From NCBI RefSeq assembly GCF_014650055.1, contig NZ_BMUF01000005.1:121281-185280 (forward strand): DNA of 64,000 nucleotides, given 5' to 3'. Every line of letters starts with the position of its first letter. Position 1 is the first letter of the stretch. The notes beneath the pieces are model-generated. The model was not told the DNA's origin. It did no database searches and saw nothing but the letters and a program-made list of their open reading frames with translations. The DNA comes from Streptomyces malachitofuscus (GTDB lineage Bacteria > Actinomycetota > Actinomycetes > Streptomycetales > Streptomycetaceae). A program made the position numbers and the translations under genes. Below are positions 56,122 through 64,000 of this stretch, piece by piece.

Positions 56122-58230
56122 ATGAAGAACACGCCGCGCTGGGCCCGATGGCTCGTGCCCCTGGTCCTGCTGGTCGTCTGGCTGGGGGTGGGCGGGACGC
56201 TCGGGCCGTACGCGGGCAAGCTGGGCGAGGTGGCCACCAACGACCAGGCCACCTTCCTGCCGCAGAGCGCCGAGTCCACCCAGGTCCTCGAGGCACGCAA
56301 GGCGTTCGACCAGTCCGGGACGCTCCCGGCGATCGTGGTCTGGACGGCGGACGGCCCCCGGATCGGGCAGGACCAGCGGGCGGAGGCCACGGCCGCGGTC
56401 GGCGAGCTCGCCGGGGCCGAGGGGGTCGTCGGCCGTCCCTCGCCGGCGGTGCCCTCCGAGGACGGCAAGGCCCTGCAGGCGGTGGTTCAGCTGGAGTCCG
56501 ACCTGGGCGACGACATGCCCGCGGTCCTGGACGAAGTGCGCCGCGCCGCGGACGGCGTCCCCGGGGCCACGGCCCGTATCGCCGGACCGGCGGCGACCCA
56601 GGCCGACCTGTCGGACGCGTTCTCGGGCATCGACGGACTGCTGCTGGGCGTGGCGCTCAGCGCGGTGCTGCTGATCCTGCTGCTGGTCTACCGCAGCGTC
56701 CTGCTGCCGTTCGTGATCATCCTGGGCTCCGTGTTCGCCCTGGGGCTCGCCTGCGCCGTCGTCTACGCGCTGGCGGAGCGGGACGTGGTCCAGGTGGACG
56801 GCCAGGTGCAGGGCATCCTCTCCATCCTGGTGATCGGCGCCGCCACCGACTACGCCCTGCTGCTGGCGGCGCGCTTCCGCGAGGAGCTCGCCGCGCGCGG
56901 CGACCGGGCCGCTGCGGCCCTGGCGGCCGTGCGCCGGTCCTTCGGCGCCATCGTGGCGAGCGCGGCCACCGTGGCGCTCGCCCTGCTGGCCCTGCTCGCC
57001 AGCGACCTCACCAACAACCGGGCCCTCGGACCGGTCGGCGCCATCGGCATCGTGTGCGCGGTCCTCTCCACGCTCACGTTCCTGCCGGCCGTGCTGGCCC
57101 TCCTGGGCCGGGCCGCGTACTGGCCCTCCCGGCCCAAGGCGGCCGACGCGTCCGTGGAGGGCCACGGGGTGTGGCGCCGGGTCGCCGCGACGGTGGACCG
57201 CAGGCCGCGCCGGGTGTGGGTGCTGACCGCGCTGGTCCTCGCCGTGTTCGCGGCGTTCTCCCCCTCCCTGTCCGCCAAGGGGACGCCGCTCGACGAGATC
57301 TTCGTGAACGACGCACCGTCGGTGGCCGCCCAGGCGGAGCTCGGCGAGCACTTTCCCGGCGGGTCCGGCAACCCTGCCGTCATCATCGCCGACGCCGGGA
57401 GCGCCGAGGAGGTGACGGCCGCGGCCCGCGACACCGAGGGCGTGGACTCGGCCGCCCCCGTGTCCGCCTCGGGACGGCCCGGGGGCGAACCGCAGATCGT
57501 CGACGGGCGCGTCCGTATCGACGCCACCCTTCAGGACGCGGCGGACAGCGACGCCGCCAAGCGGACGGTCGAATGGCTGCGCGAGAGGGTGCACGCGGTG
57601 CCCGGGGCCGACGCGCTGGTCGGCGGCTACACCGCCCAGCAGTACGACACCCAGGAGACCGCCGCGCAGGACCGCACCCTGATCATTCCGGTGGTGCTCG
57701 GCATCATCCTGCTGATCCTCGTGCTGCTGCTGCGCTCCCTGCTCGTCCCCGTGCTGCTGGTGGCGACCGTGGCGCTCAACTTCCTGGCGACCCTCGGCGT
57801 CGCGACGCTCGTCTTCGAGCACCTGCTCGGATTCACCGGTACGGACGCCTCCGTACCGCTGTACGGATTCGTGTTCCTGGTCGCTCTCGGCGTCGACTAC
57901 AACATCTTCCTGATGTCCCGGGTGCGGGAGGAGGCGCTCGTGCACGGCCCCCGGCAGGGTGTGCTGCGCGGGCTGACCACGACCGGCGGGGTGATCACCT
58001 CGGCCGGTGTGGTGCTCGCCGCGACGTTCGCCGCCCTGATGGTCATCCCGCTGGCGTTCCTGGTGCAGATCGCGTTCATCGTGGCCTTCGGGGTGCTGCT
58101 CGACACCCTCGTGGTGCGGTCACTGCTCGTCCCCGCCCTGGTGCTCGACATCGGCCCGTCGGCGTGGTGGCCGAGCGCCCTGTCCCGGCGCACCTCCGGA
58201 CCGGCGACCGGGGCCGGGCCCGCGGGGTGA
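56122..58230 (+). CDS. MMPL-family membrane transporter
   Basis: 702-residue RND-type MMPL transporter with two repeats of one hydrophobic helix, an exported loop and five membrane helices. Features: first helix WLVPLVLLVVWLGVGG; FAIHxP-like GADATDYALLLAARFREEL (VIGAATDYALLLA, residues about 240-255); second half repeats this as VALGVDYNIFLMSRVREEAL. Such proteins export lipids, siderophores or drugs; substrate cannot be named. Start: ATG 56122 has GTGGGG six bases upstream; GTG 56110 and ATG 56116 are alternatives. The divergent MarR gene and operator suggest drug- or stress-induced expression. Confidence 0.92.
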   Translation: MKNTPRWARWLVPLVLLVVWLGVGGTLGPYAGKLGEVATNDQATFLPQSAESTQVLEARKAFDQSGTLPAIVVWTADGPRIGQDQRAEATAAVGELAGAEGVVGRPSPAVPSEDGKALQAVVQLESDLGDDMPAVLDEVRRAADGVPGATARIAGPAATQADLSDAFSGIDGLLLGVALSAVLLILLLVYRSVLLPFVIILGSVFALGLACAVVYALAERDVVQVDGQVQGILSILVIGAATDYALLLAARFREELAARGDRAAAALAAVRRSFGAIVASAATVALALLALLASDLTNNRALGPVGAIGIVCAVLSTLTFLPAVLALLGRAAYWPSRPKAADASVEGHGVWRRVAATVDRRPRRVWVLTALVLAVFAAFSPSLSAKGTPLDEIFVNDAPSVAAQAELGEHFPGGSGNPAVIIADAGSAEEVTAAARDTEGVDSAAPVSASGRPGGEPQIVDGRVRIDATLQDAADSDAAKRTVEWLRERVHAVPGADALVGGYTAQQYDTQETAAQDRTLIIPVVLGIILLILVLLLRSLLVPVLLVATVALNFLATLGVATLVFEHLLGFTGTDASVPLYGFVFLVALGVDYNIFLMSRVREEALVHGPRQGVLRGLTTTGGVITSAGVVLAATFAALMVIPLAFLVQIAFIVAFGVLLDTLVVRSLLVPALVLDIGPSAWWPSALSRRTSGPATGAGPAG

Positions 58231-58256
58231 GGGCGGTTCCCTCACCCACCCGCACG

Positions 58257-58345
58257 GAACGTGCGCCGGTGTCCCCGGTTGCGCCGTGAGCCGACGGGCA
58301 CTCGTGCCCGGTCGGACCCCGCGGCACGGGACACCGCGCACGTTC
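58257..58345. terminator. nested inverted repeats downstream of the MMPL gene
   Basis: An outer dyad (58257-58275 with 58328-58345; GAACGTGCGC...GTGTCCC against GGGACAC...GCGCACGTTC) pairs over about 18 bases with a single bulge. It encloses an inner hairpin CCGACGGGCAC-TC-GTGCCCGGTCGG (58291-58315), also with one bulge. It lies in the 165-base gap between MMPL and the MBL gene and probably terminates the former or forms a structured RNA leader for the latter. Confidence 0.6.
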
Positions 58346-58395
58346 ATCGGCGCCCGGTCAGGGGCCGGGTGCCGTCCCGCCGGAGGGAGATCGTC

Positions 58396-59244
58396 ATGCC
58401 GCAGCCACCGCCCCCGGGACACGCCGAGATCCTCTTCATCGGCAACGCCACCCTGCTGATCCGCTACGGGGAACTGACTTTGCTGACGGATCCGAACTTC
58501 CTCCACCGGGGCCAGTTCGCCCACCTCGGCTACGGGCTCGTGTCGCGCCGGCTGTCCGAGCCGGCCCTCGACGTCGCCGACCTGCCCCACGGAGATCTGG
58601 ACGCGGTGGTGCTGTCGCATCTGCACGGCGACCACTTCGACCGGGTGGCCCGGCGCGGCCTGGACCGCGGTCTGCCCTTCGTCACGACGCCGCACGCCTC
58701 CCGGTGCCTCCAGGGCCTGTTCGGGTTCCACCGCGCGGTGGGTCTGCGCACGTGGCAGAACCACACGCTGCTGCGCGGCGACTCCCTGGTGCGGGTCACC
58801 TCGCTGCCCGGACGTCACGCACCGGGTCCCGCGCGTGCCCTGCTGCCGCCCGTCATGGGAAGTCTGCTGGAGTTCGGCGACCGCTCCGGCGAGATTCGTC
58901 TCGTCCTCTACCTCACCGGTGACACGCTGATGTACGACGGTCTGCGCGAGATCGCCCGCCGCTGTCCCGACATCCACCTGGCGGTCCTGCACCTCGGCGG
59001 GACGACCCTGCCCGGCGGCATGGTGGTCACCATGGACGCCCGGCAGGGCGCCGACCTGCTCGACGCGATCCGTCCGCGCCGCGTGCTGCCGGTCCACTAC
59101 GACGATTACCCGGTATTCAGGTCACCGCTCTCCGACTTCCTCATCGAGGCAGAACGACGAGGGTACGGCGCACACCTCCTGCGGTGCCCCCGGGGCGAGC
59201 GGGTGACGGTCGGCGCCTCCGCCGTGGCCCCCGCGCGGCCGTGA
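58396..59244 (+). CDS. MBL-fold metallo-hydrolase (UlaG/RomA-like)
   Basis: 282-residue metallo-beta-lactamase fold enzyme. Zinc motif is VVLSHLHGDHFDRVARRG, with further ligands in TSLPGRHAPG, LYLTGDTLMYDGL and VLPVHYDDYPVF. It starts HAEILFIGNATLLIRYGELTLLTDPNFLHRG, typical of UlaG/NAPE-PLD-like proteins. Physiological substrate is unknown. ATG 58396 has GGAGGGAG seven bases upstream. It stands between MMPL and the SpoIIE phosphatase gene on the same strand. Confidence 0.88.
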   Translation: MPQPPPPGHAEILFIGNATLLIRYGELTLLTDPNFLHRGQFAHLGYGLVSRRLSEPALDVADLPHGDLDAVVLSHLHGDHFDRVARRGLDRGLPFVTTPHASRCLQGLFGFHRAVGLRTWQNHTLLRGDSLVRVTSLPGRHAPGPARALLPPVMGSLLEFGDRSGEIRLVLYLTGDTLMYDGLREIARRCPDIHLAVLHLGGTTLPGGMVVTMDARQGADLLDAIRPRRVLPVHYDDYPVFRSPLSDFLIEAERRGYGAHLLRCPRGERVTVGASAVAPARP

Positions 59245-59380
59245 TGCTTGTTCGGTGCCTGGATGCCGTTGCGGCATGCCGGGCGTAGTGTCCGCATATG
59301 CGTGGTACGCGGTGCGACTGGTGGGGTGCAGTCCCGCCGGGGTCGGTCTCCATGCCGCTGTGGGATCGGACGGAAAGCTG

Positions 59381-61441
59381 ATGGAAAGCGCGATGGCCGC
59401 CGTGGTGCGGGAAAGCGGCGCATACGGCGGGCTGCTGTACGTGCTTCCGCCGGACGACGACGCGCTGTCGCTGATCATGGTGGCCGGCGTGCCGAACGAG
59501 CTCGCGATTCCATGGCGGCGCGTCGCGCTGACCGACCCGATGCCGGTGGCGGACGCCGTGCGCGAGCGGCGCCTGGTGTGGATCGGCGGTCAGGAGGAGA
59601 TGGCCCGCCGGTATCCGCGGCCGGCCCTCGTCCTGCCGTACGACTTCGCACTGTCCGCGGCCCCGGTCGGTTCGGGGGGCACCGTGCGCGGCGGGCTGGT
59701 GCTGCTGTGGTCCGGGGTCCGGCCGCCTGACCTGACCCCCGTCGAGCGCGAGGCGATCGAGTCGGGCTGTCGCCTCTTGGGGACGATCTTCCAGCAGGCC
59801 GCGGAGCGGGGCGACCCGGTACGGGTCGCGGAGCGTCCGCGGACCCTGCCTCTGCCGGCCGGGCGTACCCGCCCACCGGACGAGGCAGCCGCCGCCGCGG
59901 CCTTCATCGACCGGCTGCCCGGCGGTTCCTGTGCTCTGGACATGCACGGCCGCATCACCTTCATCACCCCTGCCTGCGCCGACCTCCTCGGCCGTGACCG
60001 GGAAGACCTGCTGGGCGCGCTGCCCTGGGAGGTCCTGCCCTGGATGGACGTCCCCGAGGTCGAGGACCGCTACCGGGCCGCGCTGGTCAGCCGTCAGCCG
60101 CAGCAGTTCACCGTCCTGCGCCCGCCCCGGACATGGCTGGCCTACGAGCTGTATCCCGACCCCTCCGGCATCAGCGTCCGCATCACCGCCACCGACCCGT
60201 CCGAGAACGCTCCCGCCTCGCCGTCCGTGCCGGCCGCCGGTCCCAGCCGCGCCACCCTGCTCTATCACCTGATGCAGCTGGCGGCCACCCTGACGGAGGC
60301 CGCCGGCGTCCAGGACGTGGTGGACCAGACCGCCGACCAGCTGCTGCCCGCACTCGGCGCCCAGGGCATGGTGCTGATGACCGCCGATGACGGCCGCCTG
60401 AGGATCATCGGTCACCGCGGTTACAGCGACGAACTTGTGCGCCGCTTCGAGTCCATCCGTCTGAGCTCGGACATCCCTGTGGTCAGAGTCCTGACCACCG
60501 GCCTGCCTGGCTTCTATCCGTCGTTCGCGGACATGGCACGTGACTATCCGTCGACCGCGCACGAGGACGACATGGCTGCCTGGGCCGTCCTGCCGCTGAT
60601 CGCCTCCGGCCGGCCCAAGGGCTCACTGCTCATCTCGTACCGCAAGCGCCATCCGTTCCCGCCCGGTGAAAGAGCCGTCCTGACCTCGATCGCGGGTCTG
60701 ATCGGGCAGGCGCTGGACCGCGCCCGCCTCTACGACAGCAAGCACGACCTCGCCCACCGCCTGCAGTCCGCCCTGCTGCCGCACCAGCTGCCCGACATCC
60801 CCGGCCTGAGGGTCGCCGCCCGCTACCTTCCGGCGGCCCAAGGCCTGGGCATCGGCGGCGACTTCTACGACCTCATCCGCCTCGACGAGCGCATCGCGGG
60901 CGCCGCGATCGGCGACGTGCAGGGGCACAACGTGGACGCCGCCGCGCTCATGGGACAGGTCCGCACCGCCGTCCATGCCCACGCCACCGTGGGCTCGTCC
61001 CCCGATCGGGTCCTGGCCGGCACCAACCGTCTGCTCAACGACCTCGAGCCGGACCTCTTCACCAGCTGCGTCTACGTCCACCTCGACCTCGCCGGCCGCC
61101 GCGCCCGCCTGGCCACCGCCGGCCATCCGCCGCCCCTGATGCGTCATCCCGACGGACGCACCGAACCCGTCCTGGTGCCACCCGGCCTCCTGCTCGGGAT
61201 CGAGCCGGACTCCCTCTACGCGACACGGGAGTTTCCGCTGCCGCCCGGCTGTGTGCTCGTCCTCTACACCGACGGGCTCGTCGAAGCCCCTGGTGTGGAT
61301 CTCGACGACGCCATCGCCGCCCTCGCCGGCCTCCTCGAACACGAGGACCCGGCCGACCTCGACGCCATGGCCGACGCCCTCATCCGTCATGCACCCACTC
61401 CCGGCGACGACATCGCGCTCCTGCTCATCAGCCCCTGTTGA
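59381..61441 (+). CDS. GAF-PAS-GAF SpoIIE-type protein phosphatase
   Basis: 686-residue phosphatase. N-terminal GAF (about 1-150: ESAMAAVVRESGAYGGLLYVLPPDDDALSLIMVAG), PAS (about 175-270: ALDMHGRITFITPACADLLGRDREDLLG), GAF (about 295-455) and PP2C/SpoIIE domain (about 465-685) with IGGDFYDL, IGDVQGHNVDAAALMGQVR, LVLYTDGLVEA and DDIALLL. No HATPase module. It would dephosphorylate an anti-sigma antagonist. The next gene on the same strand, 244 bases downstream, encodes a SigB/SigF-family sigma factor, a typical output of such signalling. The frame continues upstream; ATG 59381 (GGAAAG upstream) is preferred. Confidence 0.88.
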   Translation: MESAMAAVVRESGAYGGLLYVLPPDDDALSLIMVAGVPNELAIPWRRVALTDPMPVADAVRERRLVWIGGQEEMARRYPRPALVLPYDFALSAAPVGSGGTVRGGLVLLWSGVRPPDLTPVEREAIESGCRLLGTIFQQAAERGDPVRVAERPRTLPLPAGRTRPPDEAAAAAAFIDRLPGGSCALDMHGRITFITPACADLLGRDREDLLGALPWEVLPWMDVPEVEDRYRAALVSRQPQQFTVLRPPRTWLAYELYPDPSGISVRITATDPSENAPASPSVPAAGPSRATLLYHLMQLAATLTEAAGVQDVVDQTADQLLPALGAQGMVLMTADDGRLRIIGHRGYSDELVRRFESIRLSSDIPVVRVLTTGLPGFYPSFADMARDYPSTAHEDDMAAWAVLPLIASGRPKGSLLISYRKRHPFPPGERAVLTSIAGLIGQALDRARLYDSKHDLAHRLQSALLPHQLPDIPGLRVAARYLPAAQGLGIGGDFYDLIRLDERIAGAAIGDVQGHNVDAAALMGQVRTAVHAHATVGSSPDRVLAGTNRLLNDLEPDLFTSCVYVHLDLAGRRARLATAGHPPPLMRHPDGRTEPVLVPPGLLLGIEPDSLYATREFPLPPGCVLVLYTDGLVEAPGVDLDDAIAALAGLLEHEDPADLDAMADALIRHAPTPGDDIALLLISPC

Positions 61442-61685
61442 GGGCGGACGACGCCCCCCGCCACCGCGCGGCGGCTCCCGTCGCCCGGCGCGGAAGCGCA
61501 ACCGGCGGCCACCGGGCATCACCCGCCGGACGGACAGCGTTCCCGCACGCGGCCCAGGCCGGGTTTCAGGACCCGGCCGAAGGGTGACTCCGACACTGAC
61601 GTGGGCACCACGGCTCCTCGGTGGGAGGTGGCCGCCCACGTCCGACGGTCGTCTCCCCACCCGGCCCGACACCCCCCTGAGGCCC

Positions 61686-62984
61686 ATGTCCACCCCACCA
61701 GCCGCCGCCGTGCACCGGACGCGCGACGCCGCCGCGCCGGAGCCGTCCTCGGACGAACTCGACGCGCTGCTGCACGAGCTGTCCGCGCAGCCTCCGGGGC
61801 TGCGCAGGGCCGCCCTCCGGGACCAGGTCATCCGTCGGCTGCTGCCAATGGCGCGGCGTGTCACCCGACGCTTCCAGCGCCACGGGGAGGAGTTCGACGA
61901 TCTCCTGCAGGTCGCGTGTCTCGGGCTGATCAAGGCCGTCGACGGCTACGACCCCGCCCTTGGCCACGCCTTCCTGTCCTATGCGCTGCCCAAGGTCACC
62001 GGTGAGCTCCGGCGGCATCTGCGCGACCGCACGGCCACGGTGCGGCTGCCCCGCCCCTTTCAGGAGGCGAGCGGCCGGATCCTGCAGGCCGTCGGGGAAC
62101 TCGAACAGCGGCTCGGCGGCTCCGCGCCCACGACCGATCAGATCGCCGCGCACACCGGGCTCGGGCGGGACCGCGTGCTGTCCACACTGCGTGCGGTGCA
62201 CGCATGCCGTCCACGGTCCCTCGACGAACCCTCCGGGCACGGCCAGGAGTCCTCGCTCGCCTGTCTGATCGGGGCCGAGGACCCCGCCCTGGAACGGGTC
62301 GTCGACACGGTGGCGCTGGCCGCCCTGGTGAAGCAGCTGCCGGAGCGCGACCGCCGGGTGCTCCATCTGCGCTTCTACCGGGAGCGCACCCAGCAGCAGA
62401 TCGCGGACGCCATCGGCGTCTCCCAGATGCAGGTGTCGCGCATCCTGCGGCGCTGCCTCGACCGGCTCCGCGGGGCGCTCCTGGCGGGCGAGCCGGGCGA
62501 GGGTTCCGGGGACGGGGTGCCGGGTCCGGTCACCGGCCGTACGGTCCGGCCGGCGCGCCCCGCGTGCGCGCGCCGGGTCGCGGCGGAGCCGCACGGTCCC
62601 GAGCGGTCCACCGGCCGGGCACCCTGCGCGAACTCCGCCCGGCCGCCGGGCCCGGCCCCTCGGCCCGCGGTGGACACTGTCCCGCGGGCCCCGGACGCCC
62701 CGGGCCTGCGGCCCCCCGCCGCCGGTGCCGGGTGCCGGGTCCGGCGTGGCGGCGGGCGCCCGATGCGGCGGTGGCCCGTGCGTATGCGGTGGCCCGGCCC
62801 GTCGAGCTGCCGTCGGTGGTGGTCGTGCGCGGGGGGCGCGCCGCGGCTCCCGAGGGCGTGCACACCCGCTCACCACAGCACGCGGCGCCCCTGCCGGCCC
62901 GCCCGTCCGCCGCCTGGTACCGCGCACACCAAGAAGAAGCACCTTTCCCGCCCGGGTCTGTCCCGCCTGCCGCCGCGCGCGTGA
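61686..62984 (+). CDS. SigB/SigF/SigG-family sigma factor with atypical C-terminal tail
   Basis: Sigma-70 factor of the stress/development group. Region 2 is RRLLPMARRVTRRFQRHGEEFDDLLQVACLGLIKAVDGYDPALGHAFLSYALPKVTGELRRHLRD, region 3 is RPFQEASGRILQAVGELEQRLGGSAPTTDQIAAHTGL and region 4 is LPERDRRVLHLRFYRERTQQQIADAIGVSQMQVSRILRRCLDRLR. These end near residue 275, the usual size. The frame then runs on for about 150 residues of Arg/Pro/Ala-rich sequence that looks non-coding, so either the stop codon has been lost, or a frameshift occurred, or the tail is a true extension. ATG 61686 follows GAGG. Confidence 0.85.
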   Translation: MSTPPAAAVHRTRDAAAPEPSSDELDALLHELSAQPPGLRRAALRDQVIRRLLPMARRVTRRFQRHGEEFDDLLQVACLGLIKAVDGYDPALGHAFLSYALPKVTGELRRHLRDRTATVRLPRPFQEASGRILQAVGELEQRLGGSAPTTDQIAAHTGLGRDRVLSTLRAVHACRPRSLDEPSGHGQESSLACLIGAEDPALERVVDTVALAALVKQLPERDRRVLHLRFYRERTQQQIADAIGVSQMQVSRILRRCLDRLRGALLAGEPGEGSGDGVPGPVTGRTVRPARPACARRVAAEPHGPERSTGRAPCANSARPPGPAPRPAVDTVPRAPDAPGLRPPAAGAGCRVRRGGGRPMRRWPVRMRWPGPSSCRRWWSCAGGAPRLPRACTPAHHSTRRPCRPARPPPGTAHTKKKHLSRPGLSRLPPRA

Positions 62985-63022
62985 CACCGACGCGGGTACG
63001 CGAGCCGACGAAGGAGCGCACC

Positions 63023-63856
63023 GTGAGGCGTCACCTGCGCGCGCTCCGGCGCGGATGGGAGTGGCTGGGCGTCCACGTCCTGCTGCGGCGCGGCCGTGAC
63101 CTCGAACTGATGCACAGGGCCATGGGGTTCGCCACGCTCGCCCTGGTCACGCTGGCGCCGTTGCTCATCGTGATCGCCGCCGCCGATCCGCTCGGCCGGG
63201 GCGGTTTCGCGGCCTGGCTGGCGGACGGCATGGGGCTGTCCGGACGGTCCGCGCGTGTGCTCGCGGAGATCATCAGCCCGCCGCGCGAAGTGATCGGCAC
63301 GACCAGTCTGTGGGGTGTGGCGGCACTCGCCGTGTTCGGTATCCCGTTCGGCGGGAGTGTGCAGAACGGGTACGAGCGGACCTGGAACCTGCCTCCGGGG
63401 CCGTGGCACCGGATCTGGCGTCAGGCGACCTGGCTGTGCGTCCTGACCGCGTATCTCTACCAGGAGGTGCTGACCCGCGACGCCATGTACGGGCCGGAGC
63501 GGATCACCGTCTCGCTGGTGACCGGCGTGCTGTTCTTCTGGTGGGGCCAGCGCTTCCTGCTGGGCGGCCAGGTCCGCTGGTGGCATCTGCTGCCGGGGGC
63601 GCTCGCCACCATGGCGGGCCTGATCGGTCTGCGGGGCTTCTCCTACTTCGTCTTCACCCCGCTGATCGTCGACAACGCGATCAGCTACGGCACCGTCGGT
63701 GTCGTCCTCATCGTCGAGTCGTGGCTCATCGGCGTGGGGTTCGTCATCTTCGGCGGCGCCCTGTTCGGCCGCTGGCTCCTCGACCACCACGGACACCGGT
63801 TCACCGACGACCTGCCCCCGACGGCCGGGACGGAAGCGACCCGCGGCAACGGCTGA
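63023..63856 (+). CDS. YhjD/YihY/BrkB-like membrane protein
   Basis: 277-residue polytopic membrane protein. Hydrophobic segments include MGFATLALVTLAPLLIVIAAA, VIGTTSLWGVAALAVFGIPFG, VSLVTGVLFFWWGQRFLLGG, LLPGALATMAGLIGLRGFSYFVF and YGTVGVVLIVESWLIGVGFVIFGGALFGRWLL. The pattern, with six helices and a GxSVQNGYERTWNLPPG loop, is that of BrkB/YihY family relatives in actinomycetes, whose function is unknown. GTG 63023 has AAGGAG seven bases upstream. It follows the sigma factor gene; if the sigma tail is real the gap is 38 bases. Confidence 0.78.
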   Translation: MRRHLRALRRGWEWLGVHVLLRRGRDLELMHRAMGFATLALVTLAPLLIVIAAADPLGRGGFAAWLADGMGLSGRSARVLAEIISPPREVIGTTSLWGVAALAVFGIPFGGSVQNGYERTWNLPPGPWHRIWRQATWLCVLTAYLYQEVLTRDAMYGPERITVSLVTGVLFFWWGQRFLLGGQVRWWHLLPGALATMAGLIGLRGFSYFVFTPLIVDNAISYGTVGVVLIVESWLIGVGFVIFGGALFGRWLLDHHGHRFTDDLPPTAGTEATRGNG

Positions 63857-63896
63857 CGCGCGCCGCGCCCGGCCCTCCCCCGGCCGTGGCAGCCGA

Positions 63897-64000
63897 TCAC
63901 ACCGGGGACATGCCGGCCAGCGCGGTCACCCGTGCCGGCGCGTCCCCGCGGAAGAGCTCCCGCCCCCGGGCGACCCGCTGGTCACGGTGGGCGCCGCCCG
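63897..64000 (-). CDS. 3' end of an unidentified gene entering from the right
   Basis: A minus-strand frame ends with a stop at 63897-63899 and is open to the window edge, giving about 34 C-terminal residues (including DQRVARGRELFRGDAPARVTAL). It has G/C at nearly every third position and no low-complexity bias, so it is probably the tail of a real gene convergent with the BrkB-like gene. Too little is visible to name it. Confidence 0.4.
   Translation of the reverse strand, partial: GGAHRDQRVARGRELFRGDAPARVTALAGMSPV

Noticed and set aside
56068..57945. 625-codon frame antisense to the MMPL transporter
   Set aside because: Translation is a low-complexity His/Gln/Gly/Asp mix; the plus strand has clear membrane helices and MMPL motifs.
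62530..63022. A separate small gene between sigma factor and membrane protein in another frame
   Set aside because: One frame has a moderately protein-like stretch (around 62760-62940), but no ribosome-binding site, no domain and no clear start, so it was not listed.

Overview
The window is a piece of a Streptomyces-type chromosome. Base composition is very GC-rich throughout, translated genes use G/C at third positions, starts are often GTG, Shine-Dalgarno sites are GGAGG-like, and a complete whiE-type spore-pigment polyketide cluster is present. No insertion sequence, prophage, tRNA, rRNA or CRISPR array was seen, so the region looks like ordinary chromosome carrying many short operons and single genes.

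Layout. 1-8.2 kb: the 5' part of a CorC/HlyC membrane protein, an Acg-like nitroreductase, a 1186-residue fusion of a sodium/solute symporter to PAS-GAF-SpoIIE-phosphatase-HATPase modules, a divergent TerB protein, and an M56 protease/BlaI repressor pair. 8.4-13.1 kb: a Rieske oxygenase, then a persulfide/sulfide detoxification locus. That locus holds a CstR-like regulator, two rhodaneses, a TauE exporter and a CstB-like persulfide dioxygenase-rhodanese, tied together by three TACCCC..GGGGTA operators. 13.2-15.3 kb: the dhaKLM dihydroxyacetone kinase operon. 15.3-21.5 kb: a GH75 chitosanase, an FN3 lipoprotein, a secreted membrane-anchored protein, and a fadH-like 2,4-dienoyl-CoA reductase with its PadR regulator and a perfect 20-bp palindrome.

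21.7-30.2 kb: a second SpoIIE phosphatase (PAS-PAS-GAF-PP2C), a HemK-like methyltransferase, a sulfite-oxidase-like/flavoreductase pair, an Rv1733c-like protein, an acetylxylan esterase, a GntR regulator with a DasR-like site, and a methyltransferase. 30.3-42.2 kb: a short Rho paralogue behind a structured pyrimidine-rich leader, a D-Ala-D-Ala carboxypeptidase, glutaminase and asparaginase with a FadR-type regulator, a fatty-acid desaturase, a crcB-DUF190-crcB fluoride-channel operon, ArsR and MarR regulators, SseB, a long-type GAPDH and a TPR-like protein.

42.4-50.9 kb: the whiE-type cluster. The FAD hydroxylase (ORFVIII) diverges from ORFI-VII (SchA/CurD protein, cupin, KS-alpha, KS-beta, ACP, two cyclases); a 21-bp perfect hairpin separates them from a convergent O-methyltransferase. 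The hydroxylase carries a collagen-like Gly-Gly-Pro insertion. 50.9-64 kb: a secreted beta-helix protein, DUF779 and aldehyde dehydrogenase with a GAF-type regulator, a MarR/MMPL divergent pair, an MBL hydrolase, a third SpoIIE phosphatase (GAF-PAS-GAF-PP2C) next to a SigB/SigF-family sigma factor, a BrkB/YihY-like membrane protein, and the tail of a gene entering from the right.

Themes: three SpoIIE-type phosphatases plus a stress-type sigma factor suggest partner-switching signalling; a self-contained persulfide-sensing regulon; and developmental pigment synthesis. The most unusual items are the transporter-phosphatase fusion, the Rho paralogue that keeps its ATPase but has lost the aromatic residues of its primary RNA site, and the collagen-like insertion in the pigment hydroxylase.
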